A DNA stretch of 6,694 bases from Bacteriovoracaceae bacterium UBA2394 (GTDB taxonomy: Bacteria; Bdellovibrionota; UBA2394): assembly GCA_002343335.1 (NCBI GenBank), contig DDSI01000229.1, positions 33,572-40,265 on the forward strand, in the 5' to 3' direction. Positions 6,487-6,694 of the stretch are shown piece after piece. Numbering within the stretch: the stretch's first letter is position 1; each line of letters starts with the position of its first letter. The translations under genes and the position numbers were made by a program. The notes beneath the pieces are model-generated. The model was given only the letters and a program-made list of their open reading frames with translations. It made no database searches and had not been told where the DNA came from.

Positions 6487-6694
6487 TTACGAAGCGCCCT
6501 TGCCCTCAAGGAGAGTTCCTTTTTTGAGAGCCAAAATTTTATCGCGAATTTGTGCGGCTCTTTCAAAGTCGAGCTTCTTCACCGCATCTTTCTTCTCGGC
6601 CTCTAGACGCTCGATGTCTTCCCCCAACTCTTCCAAAGATTCCGCCTCTGGCAAAATCTCGACACGGGTGTTCGTGGGCTCAGTATAGCCCGCC
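6487..6694 (-). CDS. uvrB: UvrB C-terminal end with UVR motif (partial, 5' part outside window)
   Basis: Only the last 68 codons are visible; the gene enters from the right edge and stops with TAA at 6489-6487. The segment contains a charged helical stretch and the UVR motif, with the core LDFERAAQIRDKI followed by LALKKG and a ten-residue tail. A UVR motif at the very C-terminus is the hallmark of UvrB, where it pairs with the matching motif of UvrC to bring the nuclease to the UvrB-DNA complex. The core is nearly identical to the motif of the downstream UvrC, and uvrC follows after 9 nt, which fits the assignment. The helicase domains that would settle it lie outside the window. Other UVR-tailed proteins such as ClpC or McsA-like proteins are possible but fit the neighbour less well. 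Confidence 0.78.
   Translation of the reverse strand, partial: AGYTEPTNTRVEILPEAESLEELGEDIERLEAEKKDAVKKLDFERAAQIRDKILALKKGTLLEGKGAS

Noticed and set aside
1..6694. Search for a novel defence, mobile or RNA-guided system
   Set aside because: Every substantial stretch is covered by a housekeeping-type gene in one direction. There are no direct-repeat arrays, transposase or recombinase motifs, tRNA-like folds or gene-free islands.

Overview
The window shows an ordinary, densely packed stretch of a Gram-negative bacterial chromosome with moderate GC content. All seven recognisable genes lie on the minus strand, so transcription runs from right (6694) to left (1). The outer-membrane lipoprotein Pal, its partner CpoB/YbgF and a putative outer-membrane beta-barrel show a two-membrane cell. 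The order uvrB-uvrC-(barrel)-comEC-pal-cpoB-tsaD, with pal-cpoB lying behind comEC rather than behind tolB, differs from the classical enterobacterial tol-pal cluster. A delta-proteobacterial or Bdellovibrionota-type genome would fit, but that is a guess from layout and not proven by the sequence.

Reading in the direction of transcription: (1) 6694-6487 holds the last 68 codons of a protein ending in a UVR motif, almost certainly UvrB, cut by the window edge. (2) 6477-4633 is a complete UvrC (614 aa), 9 nt downstream. (3) 4626-4012 is an unrecognised 204-residue protein with the look of a small outer-membrane beta-barrel. It starts with GTG two codons after the uvrC stop, in the same frame. 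(4) 3916-1847 is ComEC, the inner-membrane DNA-uptake channel with a C-terminal metallo-beta-lactamase-like domain. (5) 1774-1283 is Pal. (6) 1226-477 is CpoB/YbgF, probably a lipoprotein here. (7) 504-1 is the N-terminal half of TsaD, overlapping the end of cpoB by 28 nt and running off the left edge.

Functionally there are four themes. UvrB and UvrC are the damage-recognition and dual-incision parts of nucleotide excision repair. ComEC moves single-stranded DNA across the inner membrane during transformation. Pal and CpoB belong to the Tol-Pal envelope constriction and outer-membrane integrity machinery. TsaD makes the t6A37 modification of ANN-decoding tRNAs. Spacing suggests one tight uvrB-uvrC-barrel unit, then comEC after a 95-nt gap with weak hairpins, then pal-cpoB-tsaD behind a 72-nt gap that could carry a promoter.

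There is no gene-free stretch longer than 95 nt. I see no RNA gene, CRISPR array, insertion sequence, attachment site or defence-like cassette, and nothing that supports an undescribed system. The points most worth a second look are the uncharacterised barrel gene and its start, the lipidated-looking CpoB, the cpoB/tsaD overlap and the degenerate C-terminal HhH region of UvrC.
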